Below, in pieces: positions 22,637 through 33,238 of a DNA stretch of 64,000 bases; within the stretch, counting starts at the first letter, position 1, and every line of letters starts with the position of its first letter. A program made the position numbers and the translations under genes. Under the pieces are notes generated by a model. It was not told the origin of the DNA and did no database searches. It saw only the letters and a program-made list of their open reading frames with translations. Where the stretch lies: NCBI GenBank assembly GCA_951802195.1, contig OX637627.1, forward strand, positions 248,001 to 312,000. The letters are read 5' to 3'. Origin of the DNA: Tausonia pullulans. Lineage: Eukaryota; Basidiomycota; Tremellomycetes; Cystofilobasidiales; Mrakiaceae.

Positions 22637-23941
22637 ATGTCTGCGACCCCCTACAAGATTGTCCTTGGCGGTGCCTTCGGCAGTGGCCGGACGACGTTCG
22701 CCTCTCGCTTCAAGGAGGGAAAGGTCCGTGGCCCTAACTCTCCCCCCCCCCCCCGCCAGGTCCCTTGCTGCCCGTGCACTCGGACCTGGCAGAGAACGTG
22801 GGAGTCTCAAAACTGACGCTGGACGCTCTCTTCTCTGTAGAAGGAGAAAAAGACCCTCAAGGCGGTGCGTGGTCTTGCTTGGTGTCGTGAAATGACACAT
22901 CCAAGGAGGCTCGGCTCTGACGTCCTCGCTCTTCCCCCCGCCCCTCCCCTCGTTGCTCCTCCATAGATCAAGGTCGACCAGTTCCCGGTCAACGTCTACA
23001 CCTCGGCTGGCACGGCACAGCTCACATTCTTCGACACGCTCGTCCACGCTAAGGGTACGCCTCGCTCACTTGCTTGCTCGAGAGGCTCATTCGCCCGCGA
23101 CGTCTCGATCTGACCGAAAGACGCGACCCCACCCGTAGGAGGACAGCCCGACGACGCCTTCTTCCGTAACGCCCACGCTGCCGTCCTCTTCTTCGACGTG
23201 ACCAACCAGGCCAGCTACGATGCCCTACAGGAGTGGTACGACGTAAGTGGGGCCATCGCGCCGGCGGTGATGCGTCCCTGTCTCTTCTCCCCTCCGCGTC
23301 ACGCTGTGCTGTCTCTGACTGGTCGTGTCTCGTTCCTTGAACAGTCGCTCATCAAGTCGAACGGTCGCGACAAGATCGCCGACTCTGTGATCATCGTCGG
23401 AACCAAGGTCGGTGCTCCTGAGAGCAGCTTACCGTCAGGAGAGCTTGCTGACAACCGCTTGGTCGCCCCGGTAGATCGACGAGAAGAGGTGTGTACATTG
23501 CAGCAGCAGCCTTGCGAGCGAGCGAGCGACGTAGAGTTGACTGACACCTTTCTCCGCAGCCGCGACGTCAAGCCTAAGGACATCTCTCTCCCCAAGAAGC
23601 TCGGGGCCAAGTACATCGAGATCTCGGCCAAGGTGCGTCGTCTCCCCTCGTCTCTCGGGATCCTCGACGACGAGGAGCCGACTGAGTGGTTATCTCTCCC
23701 CCGACCACAGGCGAACTACAATGTCAAGGAGCTCGTTCTCCTCATCGTCAGCTCCCTCCTCGGGTGCGTCTCCTAGCCGGGCCCTCCTCTTCTCGTCGTC
23801 GTCTTGGGCTGACGTCCATGTCCATCTTCCAGCGAAGGCACCCAGCTCACCGACGAGATCGCCCTCGAGTCCGCCTCGGCCGAGGTCGACGAGGCCAAGG
23901 CTGAGGCTGCGCGCAAGGAGTACGAGGACGCCAACAAATAG
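22637..23941 (+). CDS. degenerate Ran-like small GTPase
   Basis: Nine exons: 22637-22723, 22841-22864, 22967-23054, 23139-23242, 23345-23407, 23475-23488, 23560-23632, 23711-23763 and 23833-23941. Sum 615 nt, 204 residues. The order and spacing of segments follow Ran: YKIVLGGAFGSGRTTFASRF, LFFDVTNQASYDALQEWYD, VIIVGTKIDEKSRDVKPKDI, YIEISAKANYNVKELVL, and an acidic Ala/Glu-rich tail. Three key positions differ from Ran. The P-loop lysine is Arg (R18 in GSGRTT). DTAGQ is replaced by D60-T-L-V-H64, so the catalytic Gln is missing. Switch I lacks the Ran signature. TKxD and SAK are kept, so guanine binding is plausible while normal hydrolysis is unlikely. It may be a pseudo-GTPase in nuclear transport or a neofunctionalised paralogue; a bona fide RAN is not in this window. 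Confidence 0.82.
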
Positions 23942-24092
23942 ATGGATGCGGACATTTTGCAGGATTCGTTCGGTATCTATGACTTGACCTTATAAAAAGC
24001 TCCGCTCAGGGGAAAAACCGAAATCATAATCTCAAAAACGAACGCGCAACACCCACTCAATCAACAGTCTACCACGACATCCCATACCCTCC

Positions 24093-27000
24093 CTACTTTG
24101 AGAGCGTCTCGTCCTCATCTTCGTCCTCCTCAGCGGCAGCTGCCGGAGAGGCATCCTCGTCACCGACAACAAGCGACTTGACGCCGTCGGCGATCTTGTC
24201 CACGGTACTCGGCGCAGCGGCAGCCTCCTCAGTCGGCTCCTCGTCCTCCCCTTCCTCCTCTGCCGCGGCAGGAGTCTCAACCTCCTCCCTCTCCTCCTCA
24301 GCGGGCTCAGCAGCAGCCGGCGCAGGCTCCTCCCCCCGCTCCCTCGCGAGCGCGTCCTCCCACCCCTCCTCAAACAGCCCGCTCTCCTTGCCCGGGTCCG
24401 CGAGCGCCTTAGCGATTTTGGTCTTGCCCTCGGCCTCAAGCGAGCTCTTCCACTTGGCGACGACCTCCTCCGCCCGGGAGGGGGCGTACGTCCGAGCGAG
24501 GAAGGCGGCCTCAGGGATCCTGTCCGTCTTAAGGAGGAGGTCGATGCAAGGGCTCACATCCCCGAGTTGGAGGAAGGCGGCGAAGGCGATGTTGTGGAGG
24601 CCCTTGGCGACTGGAGGGGAGGAGGGGCAAGCAAGAGACAGATCAGTAAGGGTATGCGAAGAGCGGCCAAGGTGTGTAAGCGACCACTCACGAGCAGCCT
24701 GCGCGAGCCACTCGGTACCCTTCTGGTTGCCGATGCTCGTGTAGATGAGGAGCAGCGCTCCGAGGTCACCCGCCCGTCGGAAACACTCCTCCGCGAGGTC
24801 GACTTTCCACGCCGCAAGCGCTTTGTCACCAACCGTCTTCCACTTGGGCTCCGACCCGACTTCCGGGGCGGCCCTAACGAGGTCGAGCGCCGTTTCGAGG
24901 TCATCAAGCTGGATCGCCAGGTCAAACTTGTGATCCGGGTCCGTCGAGACCTCGAGGGCGAGCTCGCGGAGTTCCTGAGTCTCAAGGAACCGGGCGACGC
25001 GATTCCGCTGGTCCTGAGGGACAGCCTCGAGGAGCGTCTGAGCAGTCTCGAGGTCGCCGCGGAGGATGGCCGTCTGATAGTCAATGACGGAGAGCGAGAG
25101 CGAGTAGCTGTAAACATTGACGTCCTTGTCGGCAAGGAAGATCCGCGACTGGGCGGCGATGTAGCCGAGGAGGTACATGTTTCTGAATGGCGGGAGGGTC
25201 CCTTCGTCAGTGTCTGTTCCTTGTGTTGCGCGCGCAAGGGTAGGAGCTCAACTGGTCAAAGTGATTGATCACGTGGGCCTGGTCGCCGACGAGGTACGAG
25301 AGCTTGTTGTTCGAGGTCGTGTAGATGAAGCAGTCGCCGACCCACTTGGACGTCTTGACACTGTCCGAGATCTCCGCGACGAGCTCAAACGCCTCCTCGA
25401 CGCCTTCGTCCGTGATCGGGATGCCCGAGTCGAGAGCGGCCGCGTACGCCTCACGGTCGAACTTGAGAAGGTAGAACGAGTCCTCACCGGTAATGGCGAC
25501 AAGGTCCCCGTTGGCGGACCACGAGATACTCGTCGCGTCCACCTCGATCCGCCGAACGATGGCTCCCGTCTCCCAGTCCCAGAAGATGACAAAGCCATTG
25601 CCCCTCGCTCCAAGAAGGCTTCCTCCGTGAAGGCCCTCGACCGCCCAGCCGCCCATGCCGCCTTTAATGAGGCCAACGCGCTCCTTTGAGTTCTTGTAGA
25701 CCCTCACACGGGACTTGCCCTCGAGGACGGCGTACGAGTTCGAGTCCGGAGCCCAGGCGAACGAGGTACCCGTGCCGAAAGCCTTGTTACGCCAGGCAAG
25801 CGCCGTGTAGATGATGTACTCGCCGTCGCCACAGACGGTGACGAAGCGACCATTGGGCGAGTGCTGGAGCGTCTGAGGGTAAACCTCAGTCGAGCCGAGC
25901 TCGCGGGATGAGACAGCAAGACGCTGGCCGTCGGTGGCACCGGCCTCGATGCCCTGGACAGACGCCGTGAGGATCTCGGTGTTTTTGGCAAAGACAATCT
26001 TGCCAGCGGCGTCCATCGAGATGGAGGGCTCCTCGCGGCCGAGCTGGTGAGGGGAGGGGCGTCGTCAGCTCGCCCAGTTCTCCGAGTACTGAAGTGGCGC
26101 CATGTCTCACCTTAACAACGACAGCTCCTTCGTCGTATCCAATCGCGACCTCATTTCCGTGCTTTCGGTAGGCGACGCACCAGGCGCGCTCAAGGCCGTA
26201 GCTGAGCGTGTTCTCGAGCCTGTACGTCGACGAGTGCCAGATCTTGACGGTTCCGTCCTCCGAGCCCGAGATGATGATGGGCAGCGACGGGTGGAAGATG
26301 GCGAACGAGACGTTGGCCGTGTGTGACTCGAGCGTCTGGACGCACGATTTTGAGTGGTAGTCCCAGATCTTGATGAGTCGGTCGTCGCCTGTGGTGATAA
26401 TGTAGGGTTTGTCGCCACCGTGGTAGTACTCGACGTAGTTGACGCCCTTCTCGTGCGCCTCAAGGGAGAAGTTGGCCGTCGGCGAGCCGAGCGACCAGAC
26501 CTTGACCGTGTGGTCAAGACAGGCCGAGGCGAACGTGTTTGAGTCTTTGGGATTGATCGCGAGCGACATGATATAGTGCGTGTGGCCTTCGAAGACCTGG
26601 CGGAGGAGAGAGCGGGTCGAGCTGGGTTTAGCATTGGTGGCGTGAGAGAGGCGCGGGTGACTGGCACACGCGACTCGAACTTGAGCGACTTCGACACATA
26701 ACGAACCTGGACGCATTTCCAGCCCTTCTCCCAGTCCCAGCACTTGATGGTCATGTCGTCGCTACCGGTGAGAACGAGCGGGAGCGTTGGGTGAACGACG
26801 AGGCACCTGATGTAATCCGGGTGGGCCTCGAACGCGGCAATCTTCTCTCCAGTGTTGTAATTGAAGATGCGGAGCTGGAAGTCATCCGAGCCTGGGGCAG
26901 CAAGGGGGTGGAGTGGGAAGGGCAATGAGAGTTCGTTAGTATGGTCGGAACACGGCACAGCGGAGGGAAGCAAGGAGTAAGTCGTCGCCCGCGCAAGAGC

Positions 27001-27971
27001 TGAAACACAGCCACAAGCGAGGGTCTCTCTGCTGAGACGAGTCGACCGGAGGTCGGTCGGGTTGGTTCATCGAGAGGAGGGCATGCGTCAAACGAGTCGC
27101 TCAACTAGAGCGAGGCTCGTGGCGAGGCGAAGCGCTAGAGGAGGAACAGAGTGCCCGCCCGCCCGCCGCATCACAGCCCGCGGCCCTTCCAGAGTGGAAC
27201 GTAGCCCGACGTCTCACGGGCCCTGAGCCCCGTTCCGAGGCTAGTGCTGACAGGCACGTGCCTTCTAGGAGAGAATCAGAGGTGGAAACACGTCCTAACA
27301 ATCCTAGGGAGCGCTCGTGACGACGAGGCGACTGCCAACGAGGCAAGGACTCTCCTCCCCTCACGCGTGAGGCCCGTCTGCACGCGCCTCCTCCGTCCTT
27401 CCTTCTATCGCTTGCCCAGCACCGCGTCTCCATCCCAGCAATTGCGACGGGCTCATCGTGACGGCGGACTCACCGGCAACAAAGAGGTTCTTTCGGGCGA
27501 TGAAGGCGACGCAACGGACGGGGACGTCTGTTACCTCGAACGACCGAAGGAGCGCCCCGGTCGCGTAGTTCCAGATGTTGACCGATCCGTTGTAGAGACC
27601 GCTGAAGAACAGAGAGAGGGAATATACGGATGCACAAAGTCAGCTCGAGGCTTCTCAAAAGCCCATAGGTCGCTGGGAGGTGGGCAAGGACGCGAAGGAG
27701 CACAAAGCCGAGAGCGGGAGTAGGGGGGAAGCGCGAGATGCCAAACGCACGCAATGACATGGGGCTCTGTCGGGTGGAAGTCGACCGACTTGACCCGGTC
27801 AGAGCGAGCAAAGAGCTGTCGCTGAAGGGAGGCAGAGGGCGACAGGAGAAGCACTGTCAGCGGAGCGGCAGCGATGACGAGAGAAGACGAGGAAGGGCGC
27901 TGGTTCGTCGAGGCGACGAGACGCTCGAGAGGAGAGGGAGAGTAGGGACGAACGTTGACGTCGAGAAGCAT
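24093..27971 (-). CDS. SEC27: coatomer subunit beta' (COPI, Sec27)
   Basis: WD40/alpha-solenoid subunit of the COPI coat, which drives Golgi-to-ER retrieval. The start MLLDVN (27971) is spliced to [22 protein letters not shown]40 repeats follow: [90 protein letters not shown] and [17 protein letters not shown]. The second propeller carries [20 protein letters not shown]. The solenoid starts at [19 protein letters not shown] and runs through [20 protein letters not shown] and [20 protein letters not shown]. The tail is acidic and Ala/Glu-rich, ending EDETLSK. At least eight introns interrupt the 5' two-thirds. The order of domains and the length are normal for the family. Confidence 0.95.
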
Positions 27972-29186
27972 CGGCTGAGAAGGTGGACGGCAAGGAGGTT
28001 AGCCTGTAGATCTAGGGCGAGAACGATGGGCATGGGCGAAATGGGCGGACCATCTTAGCGTCTGCTCGTGAGGTCCAAGGAAGGGCGAGCGCGAGCGAGA
28101 TGGAGTTGGGAGCGGACCCGACGCGCGAGGGTGGGCAAGAACAAGATCCCGGCCCTCGACCTTCACGTCGTCAAGACACTTCTCCAAGCTGGCATATCAG
28201 GAAATCATTGCGATAGGCACTCTCGGGTGCGTATGTGGACACTGTATTCCCTAGGCGGCGTGAATGAGTTTCTTGGATGAGGTGACGCGCGCGCCCAACC
28301 AAGACGTCTCCGACTGACATGGCATACAGCAGCTGATAGCATTTTTGTTCCTTATCTCACAGATGGAGAGCTTTGGACCTCCCGCATGTATTTCCGTCCA
28401 GTTGAGGGTTCTTATCGTAGTCAACGAGCTTGCGCACATCTCTTAAGGCTGACCGCCACCCTCGACTTTTGGTTCGCAGACCGCTGTCTTGTTTCGCGTG
28501 TGTCGCCGGATAATCTACACCAGACCCACATCCTGCCACACTGTCTCTGCTGCAGGTTGACTGCGCATCACATGGCTGGGGCGTTATATTTCTGCGCGCG
28601 CGCCTCTCAGGCCAAGGTCTGCCCCTGACTGCGAATTAGGAGACTGCTGCCGCCACATTGCCTCACGTACCACGGGCTCCTTGAAAAGCTGGAGCCCGCA
28701 GAGCCGCCGTTGCACGCAACACCGCTTGCAGGCGACGAACGAGCGGCCCTACCACGTCATCTCCCATGGACGACTGCAAGAAACGGGTGCAATGGACACA
28801 CGACGCGCGCGCTCTCGGCCTCTCGGCCGCCCGCAGGACGAGAGGGAGAGCGAGGAACGAGCGTTGGCCCCAGAGGACGACGGCGCGAGCACACCCCCAA
28901 CCTCGACCACCTCGTCTCTCCTTTCCTTCTTCCGACAGCTCGCCCGTTTCGACGTGAGCACCATGCGCGCACGACACTCTGCAAGACATGCTCCCGAACC
29001 CCTCTGACCGATCCCGAATGTTTCCCTCTCCGTCATTGCTCTCGCGCCTTTCTCCTCGCCCGTCCGCCGATTTCGCATCATCCGCCTTGCTGTCCGCCCG
29101 TCCCTCCCTCCAGTCGCCTGCTTCGTTTGCCTCCCTTCAGGCCTCTTCTCCCCTAGATCCCGTTCTATCCAGCCCAATTATCAAAC
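27972..29186. other. divergent intergenic region, SEC27 / SEC14
   Basis: 1.2 kb between two divergent starts. Motif-free short ORFs only. The part next to SEC14 (29030-29180) is C/T-rich leader sequence, and there is a GCGCGCGC tract near 28290 and 28600. Confidence 0.5.
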
Positions 29187-30891
29187 ATGGCCGTCGACGA
29201 GCTCTCTGGTCACGTCGGACACCTGTTGGTTGCTTTCCCTCGCCGCCCCTCCTGCCCCTGCCCGCCCTCGCCCGCTTTCCCTTCGCGCTCGTTTGGCGTC
29301 AAGACGTGACTTGCTGACACCCTGCCGCCCTTCAGCAATGAGGCCCAGCAGACCGCTCTCACCCAGTTCCGCCAGAACCTCGTTGAGGCTGGCCTCTGCC
29401 CCGTCGATCCGCTTGCCCCCGAGGTCGTCGTGAACGGACCTGGGTGTGTCTCTCTTCTATGTCTCTCTTGTGCTCGCTTGGGGCACTCAACTGAGACGAC
29501 GGAGGGCGGCTCCTGCATCCAGATACAACCGTTACAACGACGCGACGCTTCTTCGGTTCCTCCGGGCCCGCAAGTTCGACCTCGTCAAGGCCCAGGAGAT
29601 GTGGGCCGCCAACGAGGAGTGGCGGAAGCGCGAGGGTGTCGACCAGCTCTACAAGTATGTCTCTGATTCTGATGAGGGAGAGGTTGGGTCGTCGTCTCTC
29701 CCGTATGGCTGAGATCGAGCGAGAGCGAGTGTAGGTAGCGCAATTCACTGGAACTGATGTTTGACTGTCTCGCTCTGGCAGAACCTTTGAGATGCCCACG
29801 GGAGAAGAGAAGAGGCTCATCGACGAGCTCTATCCCCAGTACTGTACGCTTTTCTCTCATGGATGGACAATGTCGACGCATGCAAGGCTGACCGATGACA
29901 TCGCTCGTGCTTCTCGTCTACCAGACCACAAGGTTCGCGCTGCCGTCGAATCTTTGGCGTGCTATTTGTCTCGGAAACTGACCGTCTGCTTGCTCGTCTG
30001 GATAAACTCGTCTATAGATGGACAAGGTGCGCTCCGGTAGCCCTCTTCACGCTTCGCTAGCTCAGACTGACACGCACCTCTCTCCCTCTCCCCCCCCCCC
30101 CCCTCGTTTTAGGACGGCCGCCCCGTTTACGTGGAAGTCCTGGGCAAGCTTGATCTCAACAAGCTCTTTGCTGTGACGACCCAGGAGCGGATGCTCAAGC
30201 GTCTCGTGTACGAATATGAGAAGATGCTTCGCGAGCGGCTCCCGGCGTGCGAGTGGGCCTCGGGCAAGACCGTCGAGACCTCATGCACAATCCTCGACCT
30301 CAACGGTGTTGGACTCAGCAGCTTCTACAAGGTCAAGAGCTACGTTGGAGAGGCCTCGACCATTGGTCAGAACTACTGTGGGTCGCATTACGTGTTCCCA
30401 GTTCGACGTATGCGTTCACGGTCGACTGACAACGCTCGCGTCCCTCCTCTCGCTCAGACCCTGAGACCATGGGTCGGTTCTTCATTGTGCGTGAATCTTC
30501 ATTCACTCTCTCTCTGCCTCTTGCAAAAGGAGAAGCTGACTCATTGCATTGCAGATCAACTCCCCTTGGGGCTTCTCCACCGTCTGGTCCCTCATCAAGC
30601 CTTGGCTTGACGAGGTCACTGTCAAGAAGATCTCCATCCCGGGCCGCGACTACAAGGCCATCCTCGCCGCTCAGATCCCGCTGGAGAACCTTGAGAAACA
30701 GTTCGGTGGCCTCTCGACCGACCCGAGCACGAGCGATGCTGGACCTTGGAACACGGAGGAGGGCAAGCGGGGTTCGTCTGGTTAATGGCTGGTGATACTG
30801 CTCTAAGCAGACGAGCTGACTCTTTGCATCTTGACAAGCCATTTGCGAGTTCCAGGAGAAGAACGGCGGTATCCTCGTCAAGGCGGCTTAA
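29187..30891 (+). CDS. SEC14: Sec14 phosphatidylinositol/phosphatidylcholine transfer protein
   Basis: CRAL-TRIO lipid transfer protein that maintains Golgi phosphoinositide and diacylglycerol balance. Ten exons: 29187-29224, 29336-29443, 29523-29654, 29782-29843, 29925-29932, 30018-30026, 30113-30377, 30458-30486, 30555-30771 and 30839-30891. Sum 921 nt, 306 residues (yeast Sec14 has 304). Motifs: [19 protein letters not shown] (CRAL-TRIO N helix), [57 protein letters not shown]-type core, [19 protein letters not shown] and ILVKAA at the end. The YHK-MDK-DGRPVY segment is built from two successive microexons of 8 and 9 nt. The intron before exon 7 contains a run of 14 C. Length and motif order match the family fully. 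Confidence 0.95.
29925..30026 (+). other. SEC14: two consecutive microexons of SEC14 (8 nt and 9 nt)
   Basis: ACCACAAG at 29925-29932 and ATGGACAAG at 30018-30026, each flanked by AG and GT. Together they encode the YHKMDK part of the conserved YYHKxDKDGRPVY motif. Confidence 0.82.
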
Positions 30892-31793
30892 ATGAGCCTG
30901 CACGCGAGGATATCCTCAACCGACCCAGCGGTCGAGATTCACCTCACTGCTCGTTGATCAGTCTCACAAATACTCTCACCCAATTCGGTTGTGAGTAAAA
31001 CCCCCCCTTTCCCTTCTTCCTTGCCCTTGCATCCCATGGAGTGACCTTTCGATGTGTTCAGGCACCATCCACCACATCCCTCGCCGCTCGTCTGCGAACC
31101 TCTCACCCTTCCTCATTCTCTTCCTCTATATACTCTTCCCCCCCTGCTTGTCCCTCTGTTCGCTGCCCGGTCTCAAGAAATACTATCCTTGGCGTTATGA
31201 ACTGAGAACAGAGAGAGAGAGAGAGCAGCGCATGCTGAGCGGGCACACGACCCCAACCCCTCAGTTTTCCGCTCACTCGCTTGTCGGACGGGGAGTGTGG
31301 GGCGAGCCCGACGGAGCTGTCTCTCTTCCTTTCTTCTTCACAAAGTGAGGATGTACCTAAAACGGAAGCAGGCGGCCTCCTCGTTCGACGACAAACGCAC
31401 GACGCACGTGCGAAGTTGGAGCTCAGCCTGCGCTCTTGCGCCTCCTTCCAGGCAAGGCGCGCGACCGACCACCTTGGGCGAGGCGAGCTTCCCTCCGACG
31501 ACCGCCACCTTCCCGACTTCCCCTTCCCCTCAACCTTCTGCGTCAGCGTCAGGGTATCCTCTTCCCTTCACGCACTTGATTTATCTGCCAACCTCGAGGT
31601 GCGTCTGATCTTGAAGCATGCTGCCGTTGCTCCTTCCCTCTCCGACCGGCGACTGCTAGATCCCCCACCCCCCCCCTGTCCCGCGCGTCATTCCCGTCCC
31701 TCGAGCTCAGTCTGTTTCCCTCTCTAACATCTACGCATTCAGTCCAGATCACCCCCTTCCCCCTCCCCGCTTCCACATACACATACGCACTCC
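30892..31793 (+). other. intergenic region, SEC14 / VTC1
   Basis: 900 bp of tandem intergene with C/T-rich stretches and a GAGAGAGAGAGAG tract near 31210. The only site I single out is the GCACGTGC palindrome at 31404-31411. Confidence 0.45.
31404..31411. promoter_or_regulatory. GCACGTGC palindrome upstream of VTC1 (Pho4-type E-box candidate)
   Basis: It contains the CACGTG core recognised by Pho4-type bHLH factors, about 385 bp upstream of the VTC1 start. VTC genes are phosphate-starvation targets in yeast and Cryptococcus. A single 6-bp core can occur by chance. Confidence 0.3.
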
Positions 31794-32892
31794 ATGTCCA
31801 CCCAGCCCCTTCTCCAGCGGACCGCCGCCAAGCGGATCGCCCTCCCCGTTCGGCAGGAGCCCAAGGTGCGTTGTCTTGCTTCCGCTCTCTCTCATTTCGG
31901 CGCAGCTTGGCTGCTTAGTAGGAAGTTCAGGAAGGAGGGCTATCAACGAGAAAGGGGAGAAGGGAGAGTTTCGGCCGATGCCATCGGTACATCCGTTGGA
32001 TCGTGTTTGTTCGATCAAGACTGGTTGGTCGACGGGAAGGGAGACCCCACGTCGCCGACCGCCTGAGTGAAGTAGAAAGGAGGTCGGCGAGGCTTATGTG
32101 TTAAACTCGACATGGTTGGTGCTCTCCTCCGCGGAGCGAGCTGTTCGTTTTGCATCGATTCAACCGGTGGGCAGGCTGGAGAGGAGAGGGTGCAGCGCGA
32201 CCGGAACGTAGATCGACGGGCGAGACTGTCTGGCTCGGTTTGGGTTGTCGTTTGCTCGGACGACAGGCGACAGGGCCTCTCCCATTGCCTTGAATCATGC
32301 TCCCTTGCTCGGAACATTCACAATCGAGCAGACGAAGAACGACACGCTGATCGCTTTATATTCCTCTTCTGTCTAGGTCTTCTTCGCCAATGAGCGCACG
32401 TTCCTGTCGTGGTGTGTCCTCACTCTCAGTCTTTGACTCTCGAGACGCGTCGCTGAACGTCTTTCATTCTCAAAGGATGCACTTCTCCGTTGTCCTCGGA
32501 GGTCTCGCCGTCGGTCTCCTCAACTTCGGTGACAAGGTTCTTCCCACCGTCCCTCTTCCTCCCCCCCGTACTCTCGCTGATCAACTGTACACTTTATTCC
32601 CCAGCTCTCCAAGATCTTTGGCGCCGTCTACACGTTCATCGCCATGGCCATGATGTCGTACTCGCTCGTCCGATACCACCAGCGGGCGGACGCGATTCGT
32701 AAGAAGGCCTCGGCGTACGATGACCGACTTGGTCCGGTGCGTCGTCGTTGTCTGGCTCTGCATTTGAGATCACTGAGCTGGGCTGATCTATCGATGTTGG
32801 GACGTGGATAACAGACGATCCTTTCGGTCGTCCTCATCCTTGCGGTCCTCACGAACGTCGTCTTCAAGCTCATCTACGACGACAAGAACTGA
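31794..32892 (+). CDS. VTC1: vacuolar transporter chaperone subunit Vtc1 (DUF202)
   Basis: Small membrane subunit of the VTC polyphosphate polymerase complex at the vacuole. Five exons: 31794-31865, 32377-32411, 32476-32536, 32605-32736 and 32815-32892. Sum 378 nt, 125 residues (yeast Vtc1 has 129). The N-terminus is AAKRIALPVRQEPKVFFANE, then RTFLSWMHFSVVLGGLAVGL, the family signature leading into membrane segment 1. Segment 2 is IFGAVYTFIAMAMMSYSLV, followed by the basic loop RYHQRADAIRKKA. Segment 3 is ILSVVLILAVLTNVVFKLIY. Intron 1 is 511 nt, far longer than the others, and could hold regulatory sequence. No SPX or catalytic domain is present, as expected for Vtc1. Confidence 0.95.
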
Positions 32893-33238
32893 TTTGGAAA
32901 GATGAACGCATGAACGGAACAGACGGTGGGAGGCAACGAGACTTCAACTCATGCGACCTCCATCAGATCAATCCTCTAGTCATCAAACCGCTAGTCGTGC
33001 CAGTCTCTCTCGATTCTTATGTAGGGGCGTCTCTCCCGTCTTCCACTGTTACTTTCTCCTACGCTTTCAATCAATCTCCTCGCTTATTAGATGTGTACAA
33101 TCAGCAAGGCCCGCTTCCTTCTCTCATTCGGCCCTCGTCCGGGTTGACTAAGGGCTCTCCATTGAGAGAGGAAGAGAAAGAGAAAGAGAAGCGAACGAGT
33201 TCCCAAATACGAACCTCCATCTAGGCACCTCCGACTCC
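32893..33238. other. convergent 3' intergenic region, VTC1 / MFS transporter
   Basis: About 345 bp between convergent stops, including a GAGAAAGAGAAAGAGAAG tract near 33171. It probably holds only 3' UTRs. Confidence 0.5.

Noticed and set aside
24567-25268. 233-codon plus-strand frame
   Set aside because: Antisense to the alpha-solenoid of coatomer beta', which reads through conserved family sequence.
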